From Setophaga petechia (Eukaryota > Chordata > Aves > Passeriformes > Parulidae), in the NCBI GenBank assembly GCA_024362935.1, contig JANCRA010000012.1, forward strand, positions 8,122,001 through 8,186,000: a stretch of DNA of 64,000 nt, given 5' to 3'. The notes under the pieces were generated by a model. The model saw only the letters and a program-made list of their open reading frames with translations. It was not told the origin of the DNA and ran no database searches. Position numbers and translations under genes: made by a program. Shown one piece after another: positions 50,901 through 64,000 of this stretch; the stretch's first letter is position 1; every line of letters starts with the position of its first letter.

Positions 50901-51169
50901 TTTTTTTCTGCAATCAGAATATCTTCCACAACGGAAATAAATTTTAATAGTAGTTTATCCATAGCTATAATGATTTACATGCATCAAAACACGACCAATT
51001 AAGCTGTTTTTTTTGCCTTCCTTTGCCTACAGATTTGGAAAATACATATGAAAACAATCAGAAAGTTCTGGAAGACAAAGCCAAGCAGTTGGTGGAGCTG
51101 GAGGAGACAGTTCGCTCCCTCTTACAGACAATCAGCCAGAAGGTTGCTGTTTACAGCACTTGCTTGTAA
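8880..51169 (+). CDS. LAMB1: Laminin subunit beta-1, complete coding region, 33 coding exons
   Basis: The exons listed separately join in frame to 5361 nt, 1786 residues plus stop, the same length as human LAMB1. Domains in order: signal peptide (about 1-21), LN domain (about 31-269), LE/EGF-like modules 1-5 (270 to about 540), domain IV type B (about 548-766), LE modules 6-13 (about 772-1178), coiled-coil domain II (to about 1396), Cys-rich beta knob (about 1397-1430), coiled-coil domain I (to 1786). The penultimate residue is Cys (51161-51163), the beta-gamma disulfide. The chain pairs with alpha and gamma chains into secreted cross-shaped trimers; the LN domain drives network assembly in basement membranes. 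The cell-binding peptides RYVVLPR (661-667) and YIGSR (949-953) are intact; PDSGR is PESGR (922-926). The start codon sits in a strong Kozak context (cccgccATGG). One intron uses a GC donor. LAMB4 lies upstream and DLD is convergent downstream. Confidence 0.97.
9075..9244 (+). CDS. LAMB1: LAMB1 coding exon 2: signal cleavage site, start of LN domain
   Basis: Acceptor ccgcgcag before 9075; donor gtgagc at 9245. Residues 14-70: the end of the signal (ALWPAAA) and the mature start [20 protein letters not shown], the hallmark beginning of the laminin beta-1 LN domain. The upstream intron is only 155 bp and lies within the CpG island. Confidence 0.96.
9245..11477 (+). other. LAMB1 intron 2
   Basis: A 2.2-kb intron starting in the CpG island and becoming AT-rich. 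No repeat family or additional exon recognised. Confidence 0.7.
11478..11613 (+). CDS. LAMB1: LAMB1 coding exon 3 (LN domain)
   Basis: Acceptor gttgtttcag and donor gtgagt. Residues 71-115 plus one base: [14 protein letters not shown] onward to [10 protein letters not shown], a conserved LN-domain segment with the CFIC cysteine pair. Confidence 0.95.
13505..13578 (+). CDS. LAMB1: LAMB1 coding exon 4 (LN domain)
   Basis: Acceptor cccctgcag and donor gtaagg. Residues 116-140, beginning [15 protein letters not shown]; the NVT sequon is a potential N-glycosylation site in the LN domain. Confidence 0.95.
13579..15410 (+). other. LAMB1 intron 4
   Basis: A 1.8-kb intron. I see no recognisable repeat or RNA gene. 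Confidence 0.65.
15411..15599 (+). CDS. LAMB1: LAMB1 coding exon 5 (LN domain)
   Basis: Acceptor cttaccgttag and donor gtcaga. 63 whole codons, residues 141-203, starting [16 protein letters not shown] and ending EPSTEGE. It is a core LN-domain segment. Confidence 0.95.
15706..15769 (+). CDS. LAMB1: LAMB1 coding exon 6 (LN domain)
   Basis: Acceptor ttttcctccag and donor gtatgt. Residues 204-224 plus one base: [20 protein letters not shown]. It is a short exon following an intron of only 106 bp. Confidence 0.95.
15770..17230 (+). other. LAMB1 intron 6
   Basis: A 1.46-kb AT-rich intron with a poly-T run near 17042-17059. No other feature recognised. Confidence 0.65.
17231..17433 (+). CDS. LAMB1: LAMB1 coding exon 7 (end of LN domain, start of LE1)
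   Basis: Acceptor gtcccctgcag and donor gtaaat. Residues 225-292: [20 protein letters not shown] closes the LN domain, and [13 protein letters not shown] from about residue 269 opens the first EGF-like module. Confidence 0.96.
17434..18696 (+). other. LAMB1 intron 7
   Basis: A 1.26-kb intron with a long T-rich stretch before the acceptor (18614-18688). No transposon or RNA gene recognised. Confidence 0.65.
18697..18817 (+). CDS. LAMB1: LAMB1 coding exon 8 (LE1)
   Basis: The acceptor follows an unusually long T-rich polypyrimidine tract ending ttacag; donor gtgagt. Residues 293-332 plus one base: [19 protein letters not shown] through [12 protein letters not shown]. It is the bulk of the first EGF-like module. 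Confidence 0.95.
18894..19047 (+). repeat. 77-bp tandem duplication spanning the exon 9 splice acceptor
   Basis: Two adjacent copies, 18894-18970 and 18971-19047, share the same order of landmarks: tggttgaca, then ttctgc(a/g)ga, then ttgcact, then ctttctgtctttgt. They are clearly related but diverged. The second copy supplies the polypyrimidine tract and acceptor of LAMB1 exon 9; the first ends in Ts without an AG. Confidence 0.85.
19049..19237 (+). CDS. LAMB1: LAMB1 coding exon 9 (LE1-LE2)
   Basis: Acceptor ctttgtcacag and donor gtaagt. Residues 333-395 plus one base: [19 protein letters not shown], then [15 protein letters not shown] and the RDPDVCE tail. It is the second EGF-like module. 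Confidence 0.95.
19270..19329 (+). repeat. 31-bp tandem repeat, two copies
   Basis: The motif ggccttgggatccctgagga recurs at 19270 and 19301 with a 31-base period inside LAMB1 intron 9. It is minor and of no evident function. Confidence 0.75.
19549..19728 (+). CDS. LAMB1: LAMB1 coding exon 10 (LE3)
   Basis: Acceptor gccttcttag and donor gtgagt. Residues 396-455 plus one base: [16 protein letters not shown] through [15 protein letters not shown]. It is the third EGF-like module. Confidence 0.95.
20146..20258 (+). CDS. LAMB1: LAMB1 coding exon 11 (LE4), followed by a GC donor
   Basis: Acceptor ttccatgtag. Residues 456-493: [17 protein letters not shown] through GKQCNQCL. The exon must end at CTG (20256-20258) because exon 12 continues CCT GAG CAC TGG (PEHW) in phase 0. 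The following bases are gcaagt, a GC-type 5' splice site. The nearest GT, at 20263, would shift the frame and reach a TGA in the next exon. Confidence 0.92.
20259..21090 (+). other. LAMB1 intron 11, GC-AG type
   Basis: Begins gcaagt and ends ctcctgcag. Otherwise an ordinary 832-bp intron with no recognised elements. Confidence 0.85.
21091..21170 (+). CDS. LAMB1: LAMB1 coding exon 12 (LE4-LE5)
   Basis: Acceptor gctcctgcag and donor gtgagt. Residues 494-519 plus two bases: [20 protein letters not shown], then GGALNN. It closes LE4 and opens the truncated fifth EGF-like module. Confidence 0.95.
21171..23903 (+). other. LAMB1 intron 12
   Basis: A 2.7-kb intron, notable only for the 41-bp minisatellite listed separately. 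No exon-like or transposon sequence recognised. Confidence 0.7.
22222..22513 (+). repeat. 41-bp minisatellite, seven copies
   Basis: Unit starts (aga(t/a)gggtt...) fall at 22225, 22266, 22307, 22348, 22389, 22430 and 22471, an exact 41-base period. The first five units are essentially identical; the last two share agaagggttct in place of agatgggttac. The array is intronic, in LAMB1 intron 12. Confidence 0.95.
23904..24039 (+). CDS. LAMB1: LAMB1 coding exon 13 (LE5, start of domain IV)
   Basis: Acceptor ttccattctag and donor gtgagt. Residues 520-565: [20 protein letters not shown] completes the fifth EGF-like module, and [10 protein letters not shown] begins the globular domain IV. Confidence 0.95.
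24040..26113 (+). other. LAMB1 intron 13
   Basis: A 2.1-kb intron. Nothing beyond ordinary intronic sequence recognised on either strand. Confidence 0.65.
26114..26272 (+). CDS. LAMB1: LAMB1 coding exon 14 (domain IV)
   Basis: Acceptor ctgttttgtag and donor gtgggt. 53 whole codons, residues 566-618: [20 protein letters not shown] through [12 protein letters not shown]. It is part of the beta-type L4 globular domain. Confidence 0.95.
26273..27008 (+). other. LAMB1 intron 14
   Basis: A 736-bp intron ending in a short ATT-rich run and a T8 tract before the acceptor. Nothing else recognised. Confidence 0.65.
27009..27136 (+). CDS. LAMB1: LAMB1 coding exon 15 (domain IV)
   Basis: Acceptor ttttttcccag and donor gttggt. 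Residues 619-660 plus two bases: [20 protein letters not shown], then [20 protein letters not shown]. Confidence 0.95.
27584..27707 (+). CDS. LAMB1: LAMB1 coding exon 16 (domain IV)
   Basis: Acceptor ctccttcag and donor gtgagc. Residues 661-702: [20 protein letters not shown] onward. It carries the RYVVLPR heparin/cell-binding peptide known from laminin beta-1, and an NYT sequon. Confidence 0.95.
27708..28240 (+). other. LAMB1 intron 16
   Basis: A 533-bp AT-rich intron; nothing else recognised. Confidence 0.65.
28241..28445 (+). CDS. LAMB1: LAMB1 coding exon 17 (end of domain IV)
   Basis: Acceptor gttttgtag and donor gtacgt. Residues 703-770 plus one base: [19 protein letters not shown] through [12 protein letters not shown]. 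Near-identical to mammalian LAMB1. Confidence 0.95.
28599..28742 (+). CDS. LAMB1: LAMB1 coding exon 18 (LE6)
   Basis: Acceptor tctgctcag and donor gtatgt. Residues 771-818 plus one base: [20 protein letters not shown] through FGFGPSGCR. It is the sixth EGF-like module. Confidence 0.95.
28839..29070 (+). CDS. LAMB1: LAMB1 coding exon 19 (LE7-LE8)
   Basis: Acceptor ctccttgcag and donor gtatag. Residues 819-895 plus two bases: [20 protein letters not shown], then [17 protein letters not shown] and HTAGHNCE. The preceding intron is only 96 bp. Confidence 0.95.
29071..29582 (+). other. LAMB1 intron 19
   Basis: A 512-bp intron with no recognised elements. Confidence 0.65.
29583..29746 (+). CDS. 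LAMB1: LAMB1 coding exon 20 (LE8-LE9, first part of YIGSR)
   Basis: Acceptor tgttgtgcag and donor gtactt. Residues 896-950 plus one base: [31 protein letters not shown], and the tail CSVGYI. It carries PESGR (922-926, where mammals have PDSGR) and the first residues of YIGSR. Confidence 0.95.
30193..30417 (+). CDS. LAMB1: LAMB1 coding exon 21 (LE9-LE10, second part of YIGSR)
   Basis: Acceptor gttcaaacag (short pyrimidine tract) and donor gtgagt. Residues 951-1025 plus one base. The join to exon 20 completes Y-I-G-S-R-C; then [19 protein letters not shown] and [11 protein letters not shown]. Confidence 0.95.
30418..31226 (+). other. LAMB1 intron 21
   Basis: An 809-bp G-rich intron containing several imperfect gaggagggct motifs near 30970-31060. 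No transposon recognised. Confidence 0.65.
31227..31444 (+). CDS. LAMB1: LAMB1 coding exon 22 (LE11-LE12)
   Basis: Acceptor tccctcacag and donor gtgagg. Residues 1026-1098: [20 protein letters not shown] through [15 protein letters not shown]. It is strongly GC-rich compared with neighbouring introns. Confidence 0.95.
31543..31639 (+). CDS. LAMB1: LAMB1 coding exon 23 (LE12)
   Basis: Acceptor gctttgacag and donor gtgagt. Residues 1099-1130 plus one base: [16 protein letters not shown], then [15 protein letters not shown]. The preceding intron is 98 bp. Confidence 0.95.
31640..40178 (+). other. LAMB1 intron 23 (8.5 kb, the largest)
   Basis: The longest intron of the gene. It contains one perfect 75-bp tandem duplication (listed separately). 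I recognised no transposon, RNA gene or additional coding exon; the open frames through it lack homology and supported splice sites. Its size relative to the other introns makes it a natural place for regulatory elements, but I see no direct evidence for one. Confidence 0.6.
34206..34352 (+). repeat. 75-bp tandem duplication, two near-identical copies
   Basis: The unit beginning aatgtccccactggggatta occurs at 34206 and 34281, a 75-base period, and I find no differences until the end of the second unit. It lies in LAMB1 intron 23. Confidence 0.92.
40179..40548 (+). CDS. LAMB1: LAMB1 coding exon 24 (LE13 and start of coiled-coil domain II)
   Basis: Acceptor cctcccag and donor gtgagt. It is the largest coding exon (370 nt), residues 1131-1253 plus two bases. 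[20 protein letters not shown] forms the last EGF-like module. From [20 protein letters not shown] onward the sequence becomes helical coiled coil, with an NRT sequon. Confidence 0.96.
40549..42747 (+). other. LAMB1 intron 24
   Basis: A 2.2-kb intron carrying an antisense retroviral LTR (listed separately). The rest shows no recognisable element. Confidence 0.7.
41673..42235 (-). mobile_element. Solo LTR of an endogenous retrovirus (antisense in LAMB1 intron 24)
   Basis: Read on the minus strand the element has the order expected of a retroviral LTR: two ATTGGTC-type CCAAT boxes near 42041-42085, a TATAAAAG box (complement of 42012-42019), then an AATAAA signal (complement of 41946-41951) and a U5-like segment. 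Possible ends are TGAAG...CTTCA inverted termini at 41673 and 42235; TGT...ACA ends at 41698 and 42224 are an alternative. I found no convincing target-site duplication, and no gag, pol or env sequence or second LTR nearby, so it is best called a solo LTR. The retroviral class is not determined. Confidence 0.75.
42748..42932 (+). CDS. LAMB1: LAMB1 coding exon 25 (domain II)
   Basis: Acceptor ctgttttacag and donor gtaagt. Residues 1254-1315 plus one base: [19 protein letters not shown] through [17 protein letters not shown]. It is alpha-helical coiled coil and one of the less conserved segments relative to mammals. Confidence 0.94.
42933..44012 (+). other. LAMB1 intron 25
   Basis: A 1.08-kb intron; no repeats or RNA genes recognised. 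Confidence 0.65.
44013..44254 (+). CDS. LAMB1: LAMB1 coding exon 26 (domain II)
   Basis: Acceptor ttttctgcag and donor gtacac. Residues 1316-1396: [20 protein letters not shown] through [16 protein letters not shown]. It ends the first coiled-coil segment. Confidence 0.95.
44255..45719 (+). other. LAMB1 intron 26
   Basis: A 1.46-kb intron containing the CA microsatellite near 45242; otherwise unremarkable. Confidence 0.65.
45242..45283 (+). repeat. (CA)n microsatellite
   Basis: An uninterrupted run of about a dozen CA dinucleotides, followed by three CAGACA units. It lies in LAMB1 intron 26 and is likely length-variable between individuals. Confidence 0.95.
45720..45923 (+). CDS. LAMB1: LAMB1 coding exon 27 (Cys-rich beta knob)
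   Basis: Acceptor tgtccctgcag and donor gtaata. 68 whole codons, residues 1397-1464. [17 protein letters not shown] through [10 protein letters not shown] has six cysteines; this small insertion between the two coiled-coil segments is found only in laminin beta chains. [15 protein letters not shown] then resumes the helix. Confidence 0.96.
46306..46450 (+). CDS. LAMB1: LAMB1 coding exon 28 (domain I)
   Basis: Acceptor tttctttag and donor gtaaga. Residues 1465-1512 plus one base: [20 protein letters not shown], then [13 protein letters not shown]. It is coiled coil with an NAT sequon. Confidence 0.95.
46451..47188 (+). other. LAMB1 intron 28
   Basis: A 738-bp intron; no recognisable element. 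Confidence 0.65.
47189..47396 (+). CDS. LAMB1: LAMB1 coding exon 29 (domain I)
   Basis: Acceptor tctgctag and donor gtatgc. Residues 1513-1581 plus two bases: [20 protein letters not shown] through MLLEEAKRA. It is paralogous to the LAMB4 exon at 113-317, with identical phases. Confidence 0.95.
47563..47704 (+). CDS. LAMB1: LAMB1 coding exon 30 (domain I)
   Basis: Acceptor tgctccacag and donor gtgagt. Residues 1582-1629: [19 protein letters not shown] through [11 protein letters not shown]. It is a highly conserved coiled-coil segment. Confidence 0.95.
47705..48551 (+). other. LAMB1 intron 30
   Basis: An 847-bp intron; no recognisable element. Confidence 0.65.
48552..48728 (+). CDS. LAMB1: LAMB1 coding exon 31 (domain I)
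   Basis: Acceptor tttctcttag and donor gtgaga. 59 whole codons, residues 1630-1688: [20 protein letters not shown] through [10 protein letters not shown]. It is less conserved towards mammals in its centre ([14 protein letters not shown]). Confidence 0.94.
48729..49983 (+). other. LAMB1 intron 31
   Basis: A 1.26-kb intron. Its 3' end is unusual: the last 35 bases have few pyrimidines and end gaattgggaacag. No transposon recognised. Confidence 0.65.
49984..50143 (+). CDS. LAMB1: LAMB1 coding exon 32 (domain I), weak acceptor
   Basis: The acceptor ends tgggaacag with a purine-rich tract; the donor is gtaagg. Residues 1689-1741 plus one base: [20 protein letters not shown] through [13 protein letters not shown]. 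The frame and close homology to mammals on both sides make the boundary secure despite the weak acceptor. Confidence 0.93.
50144..51032 (+). other. LAMB1 intron 32
   Basis: An 889-bp intron with T-rich stretches near 50878-50908 and before the acceptor. No other element recognised. Confidence 0.65.
51033..51169 (+). CDS. LAMB1: LAMB1 terminal coding exon 33 with stop
   Basis: Acceptor tgcctacag. Residues 1742-1786: [19 protein letters not shown] through [12 protein letters not shown], then TAA at 51167-51169. Cys at 51161-51163 is the interchain disulfide with the gamma chain. Confidence 0.97.
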
Positions 51170-51319
51170 ACAGGAGTGGGAAGTGCTTGTGTTCAGGATG
51201 GGTTTTACAAGTATTATACTAGTTCTTTTTTACATTACATTAAGACCTGAAAAGGTGAACAGGCTTTATATTGACTTTAAAGCCACAGAACCAAAGAAAA
51301 GTAACTTTTTGATGTTGAA

Positions 51320-51325
51320 AATAAA
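51320..51325 (+). terminator. LAMB1 proximal poly(A) signal AATAAA
   Basis: A canonical AATAAA 150 bases after the stop codon. A second one at 51450 may be the main site; both could be used. Confidence 0.5.
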
Positions 51326-51449
51326 CAGTACTTTTGTATCACTGTATGTACCTAGTATGACTCATTAAGTTCCTGCCTATTTTCATTAGCTGCAATGGTA
51401 CATCAATTAATCCTTTAGCAAGTCTTGTTCTTACATTGGTTAGAGATCT

Positions 51450-51455
51450 AATAAA
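51450..51455 (+). terminator. LAMB1 distal poly(A) signal AATAAA
   Basis: A canonical AATAAA 280 bases after the stop codon, in sequence ctaataaaatc. Together with the proximal signal it suggests a short 3' UTR of about 150-310 nt. Confidence 0.55.
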
Positions 51456-51744
51456 ATCTTGGCTTGAGCTGTGTAATTCTAAAGGGCTACTATTACTGTG
51501 AAACATAATACAGTGACTCAGACCAAATTACCAGTGAATGAAGAAATACCATCCACGTGTAGGTAGTTATGCCACAGCACTCAAAAACACCCTGCATGAT
51601 ACCCAGTTAGGCCTAAGACTACTTTCATGTTACTGATTATGAAATTACATGTACCCTTGATATGTAGAGTGAAAACAGAGAGGTCAGCACTGAAAGTATG
51701 AATGCACCAAGTTTATATGGTAATTCAAGCTTGGACTCACAAAA

Positions 51745-52840
51745 TAAACAGAGTTGGAAGGGCCCACAGGAGCCATCAAGTCTAACTCCTGGCCCTGCAC
51801 AGGACACCCCAAGAGTTACACCATGTTCCAGAGAGCACTCTCCAAAGCTTCCCTGGTCTCTGTCAGGCTGGTGCTGTGACCACTGCCCTGGGGAGCCTGT
51901 TCCAGCACCCCGTCACCCAGTGAAAAACCTTTTTCTAATATCCAACATCAACCTCCCCTGACACAACTTCAAGCCATTCCCTCAGCACTGGTCACCACAG
52001 AGATCAGTGTCTGCCCCTCCAGGCTGAACAGACCAAGTGACCTCAGCCACTCCTCACAGGGCTTCTCCTCAAGGTCCTTCACCATCTTTGAACACTCTCT
52101 GATAGTTTAATGTCTTTTCTATATCATAGTGCCCAAAATGGCCCCCAGCACTTGAGATGAGGCCACCCCAGTGCAGAGCAGAGCAGGACAATCCCCTCCC
52201 TTGCCCAGCTGGTGCTGCTGTGCCTGATGTCCCCAGGGCACGGGCGGCCCTCCAGGCTGCCAGGGCACTGCTGACTCGTAATTCAACTTTCCACCGACCA
52301 GGACCCCCAGGTCCCTTTCCACAGTGTTGCTTTCCAGCCTCTCATTCCCCGTCTGTCCATACATCCAGGTGCAGAATCTGGCACTTTTCCCTTGCTGAAC
52401 TTTCAATGGTCGGTGATTGCCCAGTTCTGTAATTTGTCAAGGTCTCTGTGTAGGGCCTCTCTGCCTTAGAGGAACTCAACAGCTCCTCCCTGTTTTGTAT
52501 CACCTGCAAACTTGCTTAGTAGCCCTTCCAGTCCTGCCTCCAAGTCATTAATGAAGATGAAGAGCACAGGACTGAAGATGGAACCCTGTGGATCCCCACT
52601 AGAGACAGGTCACCACTCTGATGTCACCCATTCACTGTAACCTTTGTGCCCAACCTGTGAGTCAATGATGTGTTTATACAATCGTGTGCTGGACATTCTG
52701 TGCAGAAGGATCCTGTGAGAGACTATCAAAAGCTTTGCTGAAATCCAAAAAGGGTACATCAACTGGCTTCCCTGACCAGCTATGTGGGTTATCTTGTGAT
52801 AAAGGAAATCAGGTTTAATAAGCAGGTGTGATCATCAAAA
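51745..52840 (-). mobile_element. Truncated CR1 LINE (3' part)
   Basis: The plus strand reads as the complement of the 3' part of a chicken-repeat-1 element. It opens with gttggaagggcccacaggag, the complement of the typical CR1 3' terminus, and passes through the familiar 3' blocks (ctggtcaccacagagatcag, atgaagatgaagagcacagg, caaaagctttgctgaaatcc). It is about 1.1 kb, 5'-truncated and diverged. The octamer tail at the 3' end has decayed. CR1 is the dominant LINE of birds. Confidence 0.85.
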
Positions 52841-54133
52841 TCACAACAACTCCAGCAGGATACGGCACCACCTGAGCAAACTGAAGGGCATTCTGGTTAA
52901 ATAAATAATTACCCCTAAGCTCCAGAGATTACAAACAGCACAAAAAAAAAAAATCTTTGAAGGAACTGATCATGACAGCAGTATCATGGACTGTTCACTG
53001 CCAGTACACTCAGCAGCTGCTACAAAGTGCCAATTTGGCACCACTCAGGCCTAACTGCCATGAGACCATTGACAGGTGGCTCAGGAGCTCATTTTACTTT
53101 TACGCTTTTTTGTACACTTAACTAGAATGGGAATGACAGCTAGAGAAGTAACAAAAATAATTTTAAGGCCTTGACTTTAATTTTAAAGTGTCTGGAAAAC
53201 TCAGTCACCAGTACAAACTTAGAAGTATTATTGGTTATAAGTTTCCCTGGCTTTTTAAACTTCATTTAACATAAAATGAGATACAAACTTTTCTAACTTA
53301 TGAACCTCAAGAATGAATTGCAGTAAGACTGCTACAAATATTCAGGGGTGGAGGGAGTAGACACAAAACTGTTTCTGAAAGACCAAGGCTTCTGGGAAGA
53401 ACTTGCAAATCACATGATTAATACTTAACAGTTACCTTTGTTAAGTTAGAAGTGATTCTGTAATCCCAAAATCTATTGGAAGAATCAAGCTTTTCTGCTC
53501 TGTTGTCTCACCTTCACTTTCCATTCAGCAGCTTCCTATTAACACCTGAAAGCAGATCCACATTAATTCACTAACCCAGCATACCCATGAATGAGATGGT
53601 GATAAGCTTAATGAGGTGGTATGGTTTAAACCCCATCTACATTTAAAGTAGGAGTTAAGAAAATAAATCACAATGAAGAAGAGTATCACTGGTGTTCTGC
53701 TGATTAACTGATATGGTAATGCTGGCATCCTTCTCTATCACTCACTATGGACAATGGCTCAATACTTGAATAAGAAGCTATTAAGCAAGCTAGAACGATA
53801 TAACCATCTTGTCTATACAAAAAACCCCAAAAAAGCACCACCTTCTGAATGTACACTTCTCAGTCCAGTGGCATAATGAAAAAGGACGTGCACAATACCA
53901 GCAGGTATTAAGGTTTTCTTCTAGGCAGAAGAGCCTGGCAAAAAAGAAGAAATGGCACCTTGGAAAATAAGTTAAAATTAACTATTGGATTTGGGCATGC
54001 TCCATATACAGGTTAAAGATCTTCCAACAATGCCATCTGTTGGTGAGTTTGCTCACGTAATCAACAACCTAGACACTACAAGGATCCAATCAACAAACAA
54101 AAATCCAAGAAGACCCTCCAGCCATGTCAAGTA

Positions 54134-54139
54134 TTTATT
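54134..54139 (-). terminator. Candidate distal DLD poly(A) signal
   Basis: TTTATT on the plus strand, hence AATAAA on the DLD strand, 928 bases past the stop. It is one of at least two candidates. Confidence 0.3.
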
Positions 54140-54701
54140 AAGCTCTCTTGCTACAGAAGAGACAGAAAGAGAAAACAAAATAGAAAACAGAAGAGAAGAA
54201 AGTATTTCTTAATTGTGTGGAGAGCTGACACTGCAGCCCTTACGTGTGGAAGGTGCAGAATAACCCTCATGTCATAGCATTTAACAGCAAACACTGCTTC
54301 ACTACCCAGTTTTAGCATTTCAAGTTTAAGAGAGCTGGACAATGGAAGCTTTAAAACCCAAAAGGATTAGGTAGCAGTACAATGAATTTGTCTTCAATTT
54401 TTCATTTCTCAATCAGCACTCAGTTTTTCCCCTTAAGAGTTTTCAATATGAAAACCTGATATGGAGAATCACACAGACAGTAATTTTCTCTTTAAAAAGT
54501 GAGTATAATTTTAATTGATCTACACGAGCCCCTCTTCTCCCAACATCCCAACACTACTAGGTCGAAACAAGTTTTGGTACTCATATGTAAGAAGTAGGTT
54601 AAATACCAAAGTTAATCCCTTCAGAAGAAACACATTTTTGTGCGGAAGTGACAGTGGCATTTTAAGTGCCAGTGGCATTTTTAGTGCCAGTATTCAACTG
54701 G

Positions 54702-54707
54702 TTTATT
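54702..54707 (-). terminator. Candidate proximal DLD poly(A) signal
   Basis: TTTATT on the plus strand, hence AATAAA on the DLD strand, 360 bases past the DLD stop codon. Confidence 0.4.
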
Positions 54708-55066
54708 GTAACACTACTTCAAATAAGAAAATACAAGGTATGCTGGACAATCATCCAGAGTTCTGACCAGCAAACCTGATAATCCCATGCAGCAGCAAAA
54801 TGTTTGGTTTCCAAAAAGAAAAGAGTTCTGTCAGGCTGCTTTTCTGCAACATTCATTGTGTAAATAAACATGTAATTTTATGTATTTAATTTACAGAGAC
54901 TGGATAATTCCACTTGTTCCAAACTCTACTTGTTTAAATATCTGATGTTTAAAATTAAGATATTCACTTAAGTCAGTCCTAAAATCCTCAGATTCAGCCT
55001 TCCATAAGGGCCCACAGTCCATTTTCAGAGATGTACTATGTATGTACAAAGATTTGCTCTTTCATT

Positions 55067-63677
<8,611 letters not shown>

Positions 63678-64000
63678 CTGAGGAAAAAGAACAGAAGCAA
63701 AAAAATTTTTTTAGTAATACTCTGTCACCATTTCCTTGTAGGTTATCTCACAATTTAGAATTGATGACAAAGACATTTGTCTACTTGTCTAGTAATTCTA
63801 CCTCTACAAGTGTCCCATTAATTTAATTTCTAGATTTATTTTACAGCTCATATTTCCCTTCCTTCATTTTTTGTTAACTTAAAATCCACAAAATAGCTCT
63901 TTGCCATCAAATTCTCTACCAAATTGCACCAGTTTACTGTCTGCAAATGACAGCCACTGCACCATTCATACAAGTGCTACTTGTATTTCTGTAGTCCTAC
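63678..64000 (-). other. DLD: DLD intron, running out of the window
   Basis: AT-rich sequence upstream of the first visible DLD exon. The exon carrying the first FAD-binding GxGxxG motif is not present before the window ends. Confidence 0.8.

Larger units (their letters stand above)
51470..55066. other. Convergent LAMB1-DLD intergenic region and DLD 3' UTR
   Basis: About 3.6 kb between the end of LAMB1 and the DLD stop codon. It contains a CR1 fragment. The part next to DLD (roughly 54100-55066) is probably DLD 3' UTR read on the minus strand. No other gene recognised. Confidence 0.6.

Overview
The window is vertebrate nuclear DNA, almost certainly from a bird. Three things point that way: the order LAMB4 - LAMB1 - DLD (conserved in amniotes), compact introns (LAMB1 coding span about 42 kb), and a truncated avian-type CR1 LINE. 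An endogenous retroviral LTR is also present; a songbird is possible, but I cannot fix the species from sequence alone.

Layout. Positions 113-4116 (+) hold the last five coding exons of laminin beta-4 (LAMB4), ending at a stop codon with a poly(A) signal at 4305. Positions 4330-8440 are intergenic, with a GC-rich block carrying a 38-bp tandem repeat and a CCAT microsatellite. Positions 8440-9480 are a CpG island containing the LAMB1 promoter, 5' UTR and first two coding exons. Positions 8880-51169 (+) hold the complete laminin beta-1 gene (LAMB1). I resolved it into 33 coding exons whose lengths add up to 5361 nt, i.e. 1786 residues plus stop, with every junction in frame. Positions 51170-55066 are the convergent LAMB1/DLD intergenic region and the two 3' UTRs, with a CR1 fragment. 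Positions 55067-63677 (-) hold 11 exons of dihydrolipoamide dehydrogenase (DLD, E3), residues 67-509 by human-style numbering; its first exons lie beyond the right edge.

Biology. LAMB1 and LAMB4 are tandem paralogues encoding secreted basement-membrane beta chains; their five last exons share the same intron phases, and both end in a C-terminal cysteine. DLD is functionally unrelated: it is a mitochondrial flavoprotein shared by the 2-oxoacid dehydrogenase complexes and the glycine cleavage system, transcribed towards LAMB1.

Nothing here looks like a new biological system. The points worth a second look are structural and concern splicing: a GC-AG intron in LAMB1, a 77-bp tandem duplication of a LAMB1 splice-acceptor region, a 22-bp tandem repeat of donor-like motifs just upstream of a DLD acceptor that is itself a 6-nt tandem acceptor, a pentanucleotide repeat beside the LAMB1 start codon, an antisense LTR in a LAMB1 intron, and several intronic minisatellites.
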